Source: Streptomyces sp. NBC_00443 (lineage in GTDB: Bacteria > Actinomycetota > Actinomycetes > Streptomycetales > Streptomycetaceae). From it: a stretch of 64,000 bases of DNA. Of the stretch, positions 41,305-50,303 are shown piece after piece (positions within the stretch are counted from its first letter, which is position 1; each line of letters begins with the position of its first letter). The stretch lies in contig NZ_CP107917.1 of the NCBI RefSeq assembly GCF_036014175.1, forward strand, positions 6,448,001 to 6,512,000. Reading direction: 5' to 3'. The notes below the pieces were generated by a model, which saw nothing but the letters and a program-made list of their open reading frames with translations, ran no database searches and was not told the origin of the DNA. The translations under genes and the position numbers were made by a program.

Positions 41305-42456
41305 TCAGCTCACCAGCGCCGCCGAATGCACCGCCCTCACAAACCGCTGGTTCTCCGGTGCCGCTCCGCCCGGGAAGGCGCAGCGGCGGCGGGTGTAGCC
41401 GTAGGTCAGGCCGCTGCGGGGGTCGGCGAAGGCCTGGGAGCCGCCGGCGCCGCTGTGGCCGAAGGTGCCGGCGCCCAGGAACGGGTACCAGGTGTCCGCC
41501 GTCGCCTGGAAGCCGAGGGCGTACGACTTGTGGGCGCGGGCCACCAGGTCGTACCCGGTCGAGTGGATCTGGCCGACCTCGGCGATGGTGTCCGGCTTGA
41601 GCAGGGGTGGCCGTTCGTCCAGCTCGCTGATCGCCGCCGCGTACATGCCGGCGAGCCCGCGCGCGGAGGCGACGCCCCCCGCCGACGCGGGACCGTTGGC
41701 ACGCACAGTGCGGGAGTTGGGGTAGTCCGCCAGTCCCCCCGGCTCCGGCACATGCGTGTTGAAGGCGATGGACGACAGCGTGTGCGGCCCCTGCGGTACC
41801 GAGTCCAGCACCGCCTGCTGCTCCGGCGTCGGGGCCATCGGCTGCACGGAGCGGTAGCGGTGGTCCAGGTCCGCGGGCAGCCCGAGGTGGAAGCCCAGGC
41901 CGTACGGCGCCCGAACCCGCTCCTCGTACACCTCCTGCAGCGTACGGCCCGTGGCGCGGCGCACGACCTCGCCGGTGAGCGCGCCGATGACGAGCGCGTG
42001 ATAGCCGAAGGCCGTGCCGGGGCGCCAGAACGGCCGCTGGTCGGCGAGGCGTTCGGCGATGGCGCGGTCGTCGGCCAGCTCCTCGTCGGTGAACCCGGCG
42101 TCGAGCCCGACCAGCCCGGCCCGGTGGGCGAGCAGATCGCGCAGAGTCAGCGAGCCCTTGCCCTCGGCGCCGAACTCCGGCCAGTAGTACGTCACCTTGC
42201 GGTCCGGTTCGAGCGTGCCCTCCTGGACCAGGAGCGCGACCACGAGGTGAGCGGCGCCCTTGCCGGACGAGAACACGCCGTAGAGGGAGTCGGCCTCGCA
42301 GCCCTCACCGGCCCACAGGTCGACTACCTTGCGACCGTGCACGTACGCGCACAACTGACCCTCGTAGTCCTGGAGTTCGCCCGACACGAACGCGGCGAAC
42401 TCCTCACGCACCCGCTCGAAGCCGTCCACTACGGTGCCGTGGATCACTGGTGTCAT
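41305..42456 (-). CDS. Serine hydrolase, beta-lactamase/esterase EstB type
   Basis: A 383-residue class C beta-lactamase-fold hydrolase without signal peptide. The nucleophile motif is Ser63-X-X-Lys66 (VFSSGKG), the second motif Tyr152 (GYHALV), and the third HSGAGG near residue 340. EstB-like members are esterases acting on small esters rather than beta-lactams. It follows the M14 carboxypeptidase by 9 bases on the same strand, so the two may be co-transcribed. Confidence 0.88.
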   Translation of the reverse strand: MTPVIHGTVVDGFERVREEFAAFVSGELQDYEGQLCAYVHGRKVVDLWAGEGCEADSLYGVFSSGKGAAHLVVALLVQEGTLEPDRKVTYYWPEFGAEGKGSLTLRDLLAHRAGLVGLDAGFTDEELADDRAIAERLADQRPFWRPGTAFGYHALVIGALTGEVVRRATGRTLQEVYEERVRAPYGLGFHLGLPADLDHRYRSVQPMAPTPEQQAVLDSVPQGPHTLSSIAFNTHVPEPGGLADYPNSRTVRANGPASAGGVASARGLAGMYAAAISELDERPPLLKPDTIAEVGQIHSTGYDLVARAHKSYALGFQATADTWYPFLGAGTFGHSGAGGSQAFADPRSGLTYGYTRRRCAFPGGAAPENQRFVRAVHSAALVS

Positions 42457-42465
42457 CCGCTCTCC

Positions 42466-45057
42466 TCATCTGGTGCCACTGGCCTGCGCCATGCTGAACA
42501 ACGCCCTGCCGACCTGGGCGAATTCTCCCTTGGGATGGTCCCGGAAGAGCGGCTCCGTGCCGAACAGCACGGCTTGCGGGCCGCTCACCACCGAGGCCTG
42601 CCCCGCCGCGTCCGCCGGCCCGCCGGACCCGTCCGCCGCCGCCCGCCAGTGCCCGGAGACGAGCGGGTTCCCGGTCGCGTACGCCTGCTCGACCCGCACG
42701 TCCCGACCGAGGTCGGTGAACCACACGGGCGCGTAGACGAAGCCGTGGCCCGGGGCGCCGGACATCAGAGTGCTGCCCGAATTCACCACGCGTACTACAC
42801 CGTTGGCGTCCCCGTTGCCCTCGACCGGTTTCGCCGCCAGCAGCCCCGTCGCCGTGTTGAGCGCGGCACCGGTGGCACCCCGGCCGACCAGCCCGTGACC
42901 GTCGAGGAAGGCGTCGAGGGCCGTACGGGCGGGGGCGGTGAGGTCGTCGTACTCCATCCCCGCCGACACGAACAGCACGTCCACCGACGACCAGTCGAAC
43001 CCGGCGTTCAGCACCTCCGTCGAGACCGGGGTGACCTCGAAGTTCATCTCCCGCAACGCGAACAGCTCGCCCGCGGTGACGGCTGCGGCGACGCGGGTGC
43101 GGTGCAGCGGGACGGTGCCGGTGAGCTTCGTCGAGTGGAAGGCGACGTCGTAGGCGCGGGCTGCTGCCAGGGCCTGTCGCCGCGCCGAGCCCGGCACGAT
43201 CGCGCTGCCGTCGGCGGCACGGCGCGCATCGACGCCTTGCCGCAGCAGGGCGTTGAGGGCGGCGACCTCGTTCGGGTCGTCGAGCCTCAGCCGGAGCTCA
43301 CCGCGCGGGGCGACATACGCCACGGGGGCCGCCGCGCGGACGGGGCGCAGGGCGGTGCCGTACGGCATCCGCGGCAGGGTCTCGACCGCCGCGCCCCACA
43401 GGCGGCCGAGGCTCCAGCCCGAGATGTCGTACATCGCCGAGACCTTGGCGCTGATGTCCCGCCCGTCCGCGAGCAGCGCGTTCGCCAGGCCGCGCTTGGG
43501 CTGGCGCATGTCGACGACGTACGAGCCCTTGGCGTACGTGCGTCCGCCGAGCCGGAAGGAGTGGGCCGCGCGGCTGACCCGTACGTCGTTGGCCAGGAGG
43601 TGGTCGACGAGGCGGGCGGCGGCAGGGGCCGAGCGCTGGGCGCCGGTGCCCGCCGGGATGACGTAGGCGCGGGGGAAGGTGGTCGTGTAGACGTCCTCGG
43701 GGCCGATGCCGGGGACGCCCGGGACGGTCTCCTCGGACACCGGCACCTGCGCGGCGCCCGCGGCTCCCCGCCGGAAGACCTCGATCTGGTCGGCGACGAG
43801 TGACGTACGCCTTTCCCGGACGAAGTCGAGGGAGGCGCGCAGGGCGGCCCCGGCGACATCGACGTTGATCGCGGACCGGCGGCGCAACTCGGTGACGGGC
43901 AGGGTGGTGTAGGCGGTGTTGTTCACCGTCAGCGGGATCTCCACCGTGTGCGCGGCGACCGTGCCGTGGAACGCCGCGTACTGCGGGGTGAAGATGGGCG
44001 GCCAGTCGTCCCAGCCCTCCTCCTGGTCCCGGAAGGGAATCTGCGCGGGTGCGACCCCGTCCTTCTCCGCCGTGTAGCCGAGGCCGTTGACGGCGGCCTC
44101 CATGCGCAGGGCGTTGGCATAGGTGTTCTTGAGGAACAGGTCGTACTCGTAGTTCTCGCCGTGCGGGGGAGTGGTGGGCTCGATGAGGGTGCCGTTGACG
44201 TAGCCGTGCAGGTCGAGCAGGACGGCCGGCTGCTTGTCGACCATGATCTGCCGCATCGCCCGCGTCTCCGGCTGCGAGGCGGTGACGAAGTCCCGGTTCA
44301 TGTCGAAGCCGCCCGCGTTGGCGCGCGTTCCGGCGATACGGCCGTCCGGGTTGGCGGTGATGTTGAAGTACAGCCGGCTGTGGGAGAGGAGGTCGCGCGT
44401 CCCGGCGTCCGTGGCGGTGGCGAGCCGCTCGATGAGCTTCAGACTGGCGTCGGTGCCCTCCCACTCGTTGCCGTGGATGTTGTTGTTGAGGAAGACGGGC
44501 GCCTTGTAACTCCTCCTGACCTCCGGCGACTTGGCGGCGAGAGCGGGGGCGTTCTCGATGAGTTCGCGCATCCGTGCCTGCGTACGGGCCTGGCGGGTGG
44601 TCTCCGGGGCGGTGACGGTGACCAGGTAGAGCCGGTTCCCACCCGCCGAGCGGCCCGCGACCTCGACGCTCACGCGGTCGCCGAGGGCCTGGAGGGAGTT
44701 CAGCTTCGGCGCGATGGCGTGGTACGGGGTGAGGCCGAGCTTGATGGACTTGTCGGCCGGGTTCTCGGGGTCCGGGGTGAGGACCTGCCGGCGCGGGTAG
44801 CCGCGGCTGTCGTCGGCGATCGCCGCGGAGGGCGCTTCGGGGCCTGACTCGGCGGTGCCGAGGGCCCGCTGGGCGGCGCTCGCGGGCGTCCGCGCCGCTT
44901 CCCGGTCGAGCGCGGCCTCGCGGTGGACCGGGGGGTGGCCCGGCGGCTGGGGCTCCGCGACGGCGGTGTGCGGGGTGAGGAGCAGGGAGCCCGCCGTGCT
45001 GAGGGCGAGGGCGGTGATCAGAACGGGTCTCGCAGGAACGGTTCTCGTGATGCGCAC
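42466..45057 (-). CDS. Secreted M14 zinc carboxypeptidase
   Basis: An 863-residue exported metallopeptidase. The signal peptide is PVLITALALSTAGSLLLTPHTAVA. The M14 zinc ligands are His195 and Glu198 (NNIHGNEWEG) and His284 (LDLHGY), with the catalytic Glu373 (HTVEIPL). GFDMNRDF and NPDGR are the usual substrate-side motifs. The 450-residue C-terminal extension (from about 410) is long for the family and may contain a glutamine-amidotransferase-like fold (DVLFVSAGMEYDDLT). It would trim peptides outside the cell. Confidence 0.9.
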   Translation of the reverse strand: MRITRTVPARPVLITALALSTAGSLLLTPHTAVAEPQPPGHPPVHREAALDREAARTPASAAQRALGTAESGPEAPSAAIADDSRGYPRRQVLTPDPENPADKSIKLGLTPYHAIAPKLNSLQALGDRVSVEVAGRSAGGNRLYLVTVTAPETTRQARTQARMRELIENAPALAAKSPEVRRSYKAPVFLNNNIHGNEWEGTDASLKLIERLATATDAGTRDLLSHSRLYFNITANPDGRIAGTRANAGGFDMNRDFVTASQPETRAMRQIMVDKQPAVLLDLHGYVNGTLIEPTTPPHGENYEYDLFLKNTYANALRMEAAVNGLGYTAEKDGVAPAQIPFRDQEEGWDDWPPIFTPQYAAFHGTVAAHTVEIPLTVNNTAYTTLPVTELRRRSAINVDVAGAALRASLDFVRERRTSLVADQIEVFRRGAAGAAQVPVSEETVPGVPGIGPEDVYTTTFPRAYVIPAGTGAQRSAPAAARLVDHLLANDVRVSRAAHSFRLGGRTYAKGSYVVDMRQPKRGLANALLADGRDISAKVSAMYDISGWSLGRLWGAAVETLPRMPYGTALRPVRAAAPVAYVAPRGELRLRLDDPNEVAALNALLRQGVDARRAADGSAIVPGSARRQALAAARAYDVAFHSTKLTGTVPLHRTRVAAAVTAGELFALREMNFEVTPVSTEVLNAGFDWSSVDVLFVSAGMEYDDLTAPARTALDAFLDGHGLVGRGATGAALNTATGLLAAKPVEGNGDANGVVRVVNSGSTLMSGAPGHGFVYAPVWFTDLGRDVRVEQAYATGNPLVSGHWRAAADGSGGPADAAGQASVVSGPQAVLFGTEPLFRDHPKGEFAQVGRALFSMAQASGTR

Positions 45058-45225
45058 GCGTACCTCCTCCGGAACTTCAAAGATCGGTACGGCGAGGTGT
45101 ACCTGTTCGACTCAACCGCAACAAGAGGGAGTTGGTGCCACGGATGCCCCGGATGGCTCATGCGGGGGCCGCCGGACGGGGCATGCTGAGAGCGCACCGG
45201 CGGCGGCAGGAGGCGAGCAGAGCCC

Positions 45226-46071
45226 ATGGCAACGATCCCTTCGATCCCCAGCAGGGATGACGTACTCCGCATGGCACGCAGCACGACCGACATCACCGGC
45301 CAACTCCTCGACACGGCCGGGAACCTCACCCGTATCGCGATGAACACCTTCGACCCGAGGGACGGATCGGGCGCCGAGGTCCTGCGGGTGCTGCGGCAGA
45401 CCACCGCCGAACTGGCCGAGGCGAGCGCCTCGCCACAGGCCCAGGAGGCCTTCTACCGCATCGTCGAGACCCTCACCCGTCTCGGCACCAGCGGAGCGCC
45501 CCTCGCGGTCCACCCCGTAAGCGAGCCGGCGCAGGCCCTGCTGGCGGCCCTGGGCGACAGCCTGCTGCCGGTGCTGGACGCGGTCGAGCCGGCGGTCGAG
45601 GAGTTCGCGGCGGCGCTGGGCGAGCTGGTCGAGGCGACGTCGCCCCTGCTGCCGGCGACGGCGGGCCTGGCCGCGGGTGTGCTGCTCGCGCTGACCCCGC
45701 TGCTCCGTTCCGCGGCCGAGATCCTGCGCGAGTCCTCCCCCGAACTCCACCGCATCGCCGACGCGTTGACGGCCGCGCTCGCGCCCCTGATGCCGCTCCA
45801 GGTCGCCCTGGCCGGCGCGAACGTCGTCCGGGCGACGCTGCCACCCCTCGCCGACCTCACCGAGGCCGCGGCGGCCACGACGAAGGCGGCGCGTCCGGCA
45901 CTGATCGCCGGCGAGGAGTTCCTAGTCGCCGGGCTGGAACGGATACAGCCCCTGCTGCTGTCCGGGGCGTCGGGCGCGGGGCGGGTGGCACGCGCGGCGG
46001 CGGTACGGGTGTCGGCGGCGGTGAGCCCGGCGGCCGACCGGGGGGTCGTGGTGGCGGTGACGCCGGCGTGA
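45226..46071 (+). CDS. Alanine/leucine-rich hypothetical protein
   Basis: A 281-residue, almost entirely helical protein rich in Ala, Leu and Glu with moderately hydrophobic stretches (LVEATSPLLPATAGLAAGVLLALTPLL) that might associate with membranes or form bundles. No signal peptide and no catalytic motif is visible. AGGAGG lies 11 bases before the ATG. I do not recognise a family; the coding pattern is good. Confidence 0.65.
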   Translation: MATIPSIPSRDDVLRMARSTTDITGQLLDTAGNLTRIAMNTFDPRDGSGAEVLRVLRQTTAELAEASASPQAQEAFYRIVETLTRLGTSGAPLAVHPVSEPAQALLAALGDSLLPVLDAVEPAVEEFAAALGELVEATSPLLPATAGLAAGVLLALTPLLRSAAEILRESSPELHRIADALTAALAPLMPLQVALAGANVVRATLPPLADLTEAAAATTKAARPALIAGEEFLVAGLERIQPLLLSGASGAGRVARAAAVRVSAAVSPAADRGVVVAVTPA

Positions 46072-46138
46072 GCGGCGTCCGGGGGCAGCGGTGACCAGGC
46101 CCCGAAGCGACCGTGACTGCCGTGTGACACGGCCCGAC

Positions 46139-46144
46139 TAGAGT
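46139..46144 (+). promoter_or_regulatory. Leaderless -10 box
   Basis: TAGAGT lies 7 bases before the ATG at 46152 of the EI24 gene, and no ribosome binding site is present. Confidence 0.5.
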
Positions 46145-46151
46145 GCGAACC

Positions 46152-46973
46152 ATGCGCGATCTTGGGACCGGGTTCAGGTATCTCCTCAGGGGCCAGCGGT
46201 GGGTGGCCCGCCACGGCAAGCAGTACGGCTTCGGGCTGATCCCCGGCCTGATCACCCTGGTGCTCTACGTGGCCGCGCTGGTAGGGCTCGCGCTCTGGGG
46301 CGAGGACTTCGTGTCCTGGTCGACGCCGTTCGCCGACGACTGGTCGAGCCCGTGGCAGGGCCTGTTCCGAGGCTTCCTCACCGCCGTCCTGTTCGCGCTG
46401 GGCCTGCTCCTGTCGGTGATCACCTTCACGGCGGTTACCCTGCTGATCGGCCAGCCCTTCTACGAGAACCTCTCCGAGAAGGTCGACCGGGACGTCTCCC
46501 CCGACGGCACGGCCCCCGAGTCCGGCCTGCCGCTCTGGCGCGAACTGTGGATCTCGGGCCGCGACAGCCTGCGGATCGTCCTGCGCGCCGCACTCTGGGG
46601 CGTCCTGCTCTTCGCCCTCGGCTTCATCCCGGTCATCGGCCAGACGGCCGTCCCCGTGATCGGCGTCTTCGTCACCGGCTTCTTCCTCACCGAGGAACTC
46701 ACGGCGGTAGCCCTCCAGCGCCGCCGCGTCGAACTCCGCGACCGCCTCACCATGCTCCGCTCCCGCAAGCCCCTGATCTGGGGCTTCGGAGCCCCCCTCG
46801 CAGCATCCTTCCTGGTGCCCTTCGTCGCGGTGTTCCTGATGCCGGGCGCGGTGGCGGGGGCGACGCTGATGGCTCGGGAGCTGATGGGGGAGGAGACGGC
46901 GGAGGAGAGGGACGCGAAGGGCGCCGCCCCTTTTGACGGGCACCCCGCGCGTACCAGCTCGTCCGGCGTCTGA
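46152..46973 (+). CDS. EI24/CysZ-like membrane protein
   Basis: A 273-residue inner-membrane protein of the EI24 domain family (CysZ-type), with four main membrane regions. Family marks are GFRYLLRGQRWVARHG at the start, IGQPFYENLSEKVDR (about 110) and LGFIPVIGQTAVPVIGVFVTGFFLTEELT (about 155). CysZ proteins take up sulfate in some bacteria; here the substrate is not known. The last codons (ARTSSSGV and TGA) lie inside a short hairpin repeat. Confidence 0.85.
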   Translation: MRDLGTGFRYLLRGQRWVARHGKQYGFGLIPGLITLVLYVAALVGLALWGEDFVSWSTPFADDWSSPWQGLFRGFLTAVLFALGLLLSVITFTAVTLLIGQPFYENLSEKVDRDVSPDGTAPESGLPLWRELWISGRDSLRIVLRAALWGVLLFALGFIPVIGQTAVPVIGVFVTGFFLTEELTAVALQRRRVELRDRLTMLRSRKPLIWGFGAPLAASFLVPFVAVFLMPGAVAGATLMARELMGEETAEERDAKGAAPFDGHPARTSSSGV

Positions 46974-46980
46974 GGACGAG
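46958..46980. repeat. Hairpin repeat straddling the EI24 stop codon
   Basis: CTCGTCC-GGCGTCTGA-GGACGAG is an inverted repeat whose loop contains the TGA stop of the EI24 gene. The core GTCCGGCGTCTGAGGACGAGG resembles a short element that, from memory, is scattered at gene ends in many Streptomyces genomes. It may also act as the gene's terminator. Confidence 0.5.
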
Positions 46981-46996
46981 GCCCGACGCCGGGTGC

Positions 46997-48265
46997 CTAC
47001 GAACCCGCCGTCGCCTCCACCGCGGCCGTCAGAATCCCCCGCACCTGCGCGATGATGTCCAGCCGGTTCCGTACGAACTCCGGATCCGTCACCGCCCCGG
47101 TCGCCGGATCCGTGTTGCCCGCCCCGAACTGCAGCACCGGGGTGTGCACATGCCCGCCCGGCAGTGAGTCATGGAGTCCGAGCCGGTCACGCAGCAGCGT
47201 CGCCCGGTAGGCGATCTCGTTGGAGAGGTAGTCCCCGCCGCCCCCGGCCCGCGCGGTGGAGCCCTGCGTCGGCCCGTCCGGCCGTACGACCGCGGTCGTG
47301 CCGCCCGCCGGAATCTCGGTCACGCTCGTGTTGTCGTACACGGGGAACCGCCCGGTGTCCGCGGCGACGATCTCCCGGTACGGCAGCGTCGTCGTGGTCC
47401 ACTGCGGCTGCGAGGCCGGATCGGCGACGGGGATCGTCTCGGTCCGCCCGATGTTGTCGTTGTCCTGGAAGCCGCCCCGCCAGGCCCCGTTGGTCCGCTC
47501 GACGTCGAACCGCCCGACGCGCCCCTGGCTCACGGTCGTGAACAGATCGACCTGCTTCAGATACGGCCGCAGCGCCCGTTCCACCGTCCCGTCCGCGAAG
47601 TCCTGCCACCGCACCGGGAACACGGCGGTCTCCACGCGGGCCGGACCCTCCGCCGTCTCGATCACCGCGCCGTCGAGGGCGAGCGCGGTGGCGCCGGACG
47701 GGTTGGAGATACGGATGTCCCGGTCGAGCGTGAACGGGTCGAACCCGGTGACGAGGATCCGCTTCATGCCCGCCCCGGCGGCACCGGCCGCATGGCGAAG
47801 GTCGCTCTGACCACGCGAGGCCCGCTCCAACGCGCCGATGAGAGCAGCTCGCTGGGCGTCGCTCAGCCCGAACTCCGGCTCAAACGTCCGCACGTCCCGC
47901 GTCATCGACAACCGCGCCCAGTACAACGGCCGATCGTCGTCCCGGCTCAGTTCACCTCCGGCCGGACCCCGCCCCTGCGCCCGGTCCACGGCCCTGCGCC
48001 ACAGCGCCGATCCCTCGCGTGTGACGACCCGGTGGGCCTGCGCGTAGGAGCGCGCGTCGGCCAGGTCGTCGGCGAACTCCGCCGCCGCGGCGTCGAATCC
48101 GGAGCGGCGCAGGATCTCCTGGGGGACGGTCTTGTCGAGGCGTTGTTCCTCGACGGTCGGCGCGGGGGCGGACTGCGCGGCGGCTGCGGTCCCGGTCGTG
48201 GGAGCCGAGAGTCCGGCCAGCAGGGCCACTGAGAGGACGCCGATCCGAACGCGTATGGAATTCAA
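46997..48265 (-). CDS. Secreted pyroglutamyl-peptidase-fold protein with Cys-to-Ser change
   Basis: A 422-residue exported protein (signal IRVRIGVLSVALLAGLSAPTTGTAAAA). The C-terminal 255 residues match pyroglutamyl peptidase I (family C15): KRILVTGFDPF (168-178), NPSG, the Glu-containing VSQGRVGRFDVERTNG (Glu256) and the His-containing GHVHTPVL (His374). In the nucleophile motif, normally YLCN, it reads DYLSNEIAYRATLL, so Ser348 replaces the catalytic Cys. The N-terminal 140 residues are extra. The protein may have a serine-based or altered activity or be a non-catalytic binder. It starts 5 bases after the LysR gene. Confidence 0.85.
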   Translation of the reverse strand: MNSIRVRIGVLSVALLAGLSAPTTGTAAAAQSAPAPTVEEQRLDKTVPQEILRRSGFDAAAAEFADDLADARSYAQAHRVVTREGSALWRRAVDRAQGRGPAGGELSRDDDRPLYWARLSMTRDVRTFEPEFGLSDAQRAALIGALERASRGQSDLRHAAGAAGAGMKRILVTGFDPFTLDRDIRISNPSGATALALDGAVIETAEGPARVETAVFPVRWQDFADGTVERALRPYLKQVDLFTTVSQGRVGRFDVERTNGAWRGGFQDNDNIGRTETIPVADPASQPQWTTTTLPYREIVAADTGRFPVYDNTSVTEIPAGGTTAVVRPDGPTQGSTARAGGGGDYLSNEIAYRATLLRDRLGLHDSLPGGHVHTPVLQFGAGNTDPATGAVTDPEFVRNRLDIIAQVRGILTAAVEATAGS

Positions 48266-48270
48266 GGGAA

Positions 48271-49320
48271 TTACGGTCCTTCCGTCACGGTGGGGGGTGA
48301 GGCAGAGCGTGCGTCGTGCGGGACGCCGGAAGTATCGCGTGGCGGGAGGGGACTACGCCATGGCTCGCGCCGCACCCGCACCGACGCCGCCGCTTCCCGC
48401 AGCGCCCCCACGAACGCCTCCACGGCCGGCGCAGGCGACCGCCCCCGCACCGTCGCCGCGTACACCGCACGCGCCGGCCCGCCCTCGTCCAGCACCGGTA
48501 CCAGCCGGACGTCGGGGCGCACGGACGCCGCCGCCAGCGCCGGGACCAGCGCCACTCCGAGGCCGGCGGCGACGTAGCCCTGCTTGGCGGTCCACTCGCC
48601 GACGACGTGCGCGACACGCGGCCGAAAGCCCTGCCGCAGGGCCACGTCGAGGAGGGTGCCCTCCGGGCGGGAGCTGCCGGAGATCCATTCGGCATCGGCG
48701 AGCCGGCCGAGCCGGACAGGGTGGCCGCCGGCGGCCAGCGGATGACCGGCGGGGACGGCGACGTACAGGGACTCGTCGAGCAGGTGGTGGAGTTCGTACG
48801 CCTCCAGCGGGGCGCGGCCCGTGGTCGAGACGACCGCGAGGTCGAGGTGGCCCGCGGTGAGCCGGTCCAGCAGGGCAGGGGTGAAGCCCTCCTCGCGGGT
48901 CACGTGGACGCGAGGGTGCGCGGCGCTGAAGGCGGCCAGCGCCTGGGGCACCAGCCCCGCGTCGGCCGTGGCGAAGGCACCGAACCGCAGCCGCCCGCCC
49001 GCCACTTCACGCAGAGCGGCCAGCTCCCGAACGGCCCCGTGCAACGACTCGGCGACGGCCTCGGCATAGGGCATGAGAACCCGCCCGGCCTCGGTGAGCC
49101 GCACGCCCCGCGGGAGCCGGTCGAAGAGCGGGGCACCGCCCAGGGCCCCTTCCAGCGTGGAGATCTGGCGGGACACCGCCGACTGCGTCCACCCGAGAGT
49201 CCGGGCGGCGCCGGTGAAGGAACCGAGCCGGGCGACCTCCAGGAACGCCCTCAACCACACACTGGAGACCTCGGGGAACTCAAGCTGAGCCTCCTGCTGA
49301 TACTCATGCTGTTTCGGCAT
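48271..49320 (-). CDS. LysR-family transcriptional regulator
   Basis: A 349-residue regulator. The winged helix-turn-helix is VWLRAFLEVARLGSFTGAARTLGWTQSAVSRQISTLEGALGGAPLFDRLPRGVRLTEAG near the start. The effector-binding domain follows (GRLRFGAFATADAGLVPQALAAF). ATG 49320 is used; two other in-frame ATGs 9 and 18 bases upstream are possible. It is divergent from ridA and directly upstream of the pyroglutamyl-peptidase-like gene (5-base gap), so it likely forms an operon with it and controls one or both. Confidence 0.9.
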   Translation of the reverse strand: MPKQHEYQQEAQLEFPEVSSVWLRAFLEVARLGSFTGAARTLGWTQSAVSRQISTLEGALGGAPLFDRLPRGVRLTEAGRVLMPYAEAVAESLHGAVRELAALREVAGGRLRFGAFATADAGLVPQALAAFSAAHPRVHVTREEGFTPALLDRLTAGHLDLAVVSTTGRAPLEAYELHHLLDESLYVAVPAGHPLAAGGHPVRLGRLADAEWISGSSRPEGTLLDVALRQGFRPRVAHVVGEWTAKQGYVAAGLGVALVPALAAASVRPDVRLVPVLDEGGPARAVYAATVRGRSPAPAVEAFVGALREAAASVRVRREPWRSPLPPRDTSGVPHDARSASPPTVTEGP

Positions 49321-49342
49321 GGCAGTCATGCTGGACATTCGC

Positions 49343-49371
49343 TTGTCGCATCGCAAGCCCACGCCTAGCGT
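49343..49371 (+). promoter_or_regulatory. Leaderless ridA promoter
   Basis: TTGTCG (49343-49348) and TAGCGT (49366-49371) have 17-base spacing, and the ATG is 7 bases after the -10. The -35 box lies inside the LysR-ridA divergent region (ATTCGCTTGTCGCAT), a suitable place for LysR binding. Confidence 0.6.
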
Positions 49372-49378
49372 CGACGGC

Positions 49379-49780
49379 ATGCAGATCACCGTCGACAACC
49401 CGCCCTGCGCACCGCAGCCCTTGAGCCCGTACTACTCCCAGGTCGCCCGCGTCGAACACGCCGACGGCAGCGCGCTGTTGTTCGTCTCCGGGCAGATCGC
49501 CGAGGGCGCCACGGTCACCGAGCAGACCCGCGGCATCTTCGAGACCATCGCCGCCCTGCTCGGGGCCCATGGCGCCACGCTCGCGGACGTCATCAACATC
49601 CGCACCTGCCTCACCGACATCGGCACCCTGGACGAATACGGCACCGTACGGCGGCAGTTCCTCACCGGTACTCCGCCCACCAGCATGACCTTCGAGGTGC
49701 CGAGGCTGTTCAGGGCGGCGGCCCGTGTGGAGGTCGAGGTCGTCGCCGCCGTCAGTCCGCGTTCTCGCCCAGCAGTCTGA
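49379..49780 (+). CDS. RidA-family enamine/imine deaminase
   Basis: A 133-residue YjgF/YER057c/UK114 family protein. RidA members hydrolyse reactive enamines and imines made by PLP enzymes. Conserved parts are YYSQVARVEHADGSALLFVSGQIAE and VINIRTCLTDIGTLDEY, and the end FLTGTPPTSMTFEVPRLFRAAARVEVEVVA; the usual RTxV.L.. Arg is in NIRTCL. The mRNA is probably leaderless. Its 3' end overlaps the full-length extent of the convergent TetR gene by 29 bases. Confidence 0.88.
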   Translation: MQITVDNPPCAPQPLSPYYSQVARVEHADGSALLFVSGQIAEGATVTEQTRGIFETIAALLGAHGATLADVINIRTCLTDIGTLDEYGTVRRQFLTGTPPTSMTFEVPRLFRAAARVEVEVVAAVSPRSRPAV

Positions 49781-50288
49781 GGAAGTCGCGGAACGCGCCC
49801 GGCATGTCCACCGAGTCCGGGTCCAGGAGTCACTGGTACTGCAACCCGTCCATGACGGCGACCAGCAAGGGCGCCGTACGCTCCGGTGTCAGCCCGTTCG
49901 GCAGCCGGTCGCCGTACTCGACGCGCAGGACCTCCGCCATGCTCGCCCGTACGCGCGTGTAGCGCTCGGTGAAGTACTCGCGCGCGGGATGCCCCTCAGT
50001 CACGCTCTCGCCGAGCAGCGCCGAGAAGGTCTGGATGATGCCGGGTCGCGTCGCGTTGTACTCGACGAGCGAGGCGAGCAGGTCGACGCGCCACCGGGTG
50101 TCGGGTACGGCGTCCCACTGGTCCCGCTCCTGGAGCACCCCGACGAGCAGCGCGTCCTTGGTCGGGAAGTAGTGCAGCAGGCCCTGCTGGGTGAGCCCGA
50201 CCCGCTCGGCCACCGCGGCGAGGCTCGCCCCCCGGTAACCGCGCTCGGCGATCACCTCCAGGAGGATGGAGGCACAGCCCGGACTCAA
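49752..50288 (-). pseudogene. TetR-family regulator interrupted by a TGA stop
   Basis: The frame reads LLEVIAERGYRGASLAAVAERVGLTQQGLLHYFPTKDALLVGVL (TetR helix-turn-helix) and a normal effector domain up to VAVMDGLQYQ. A TGA at 49832-49830 then takes the place where relatives have Trp. In the same frame it continues LLDPDSVDMPGAFRDFLRLLGENAD and stops at 49752. A TGG-to-TGA change would explain this. The start is also unclear: the only in-frame option before the beta-glucosidase is TTG 50288, which gives just seven residues before helix 1. The protein could still be made as a 152-residue form. It is divergent from the GH3 gene and presumably regulated it. Confidence 0.75.
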
Positions 50289-50303
50289 CGAGGAGGCACC
50301 GCG

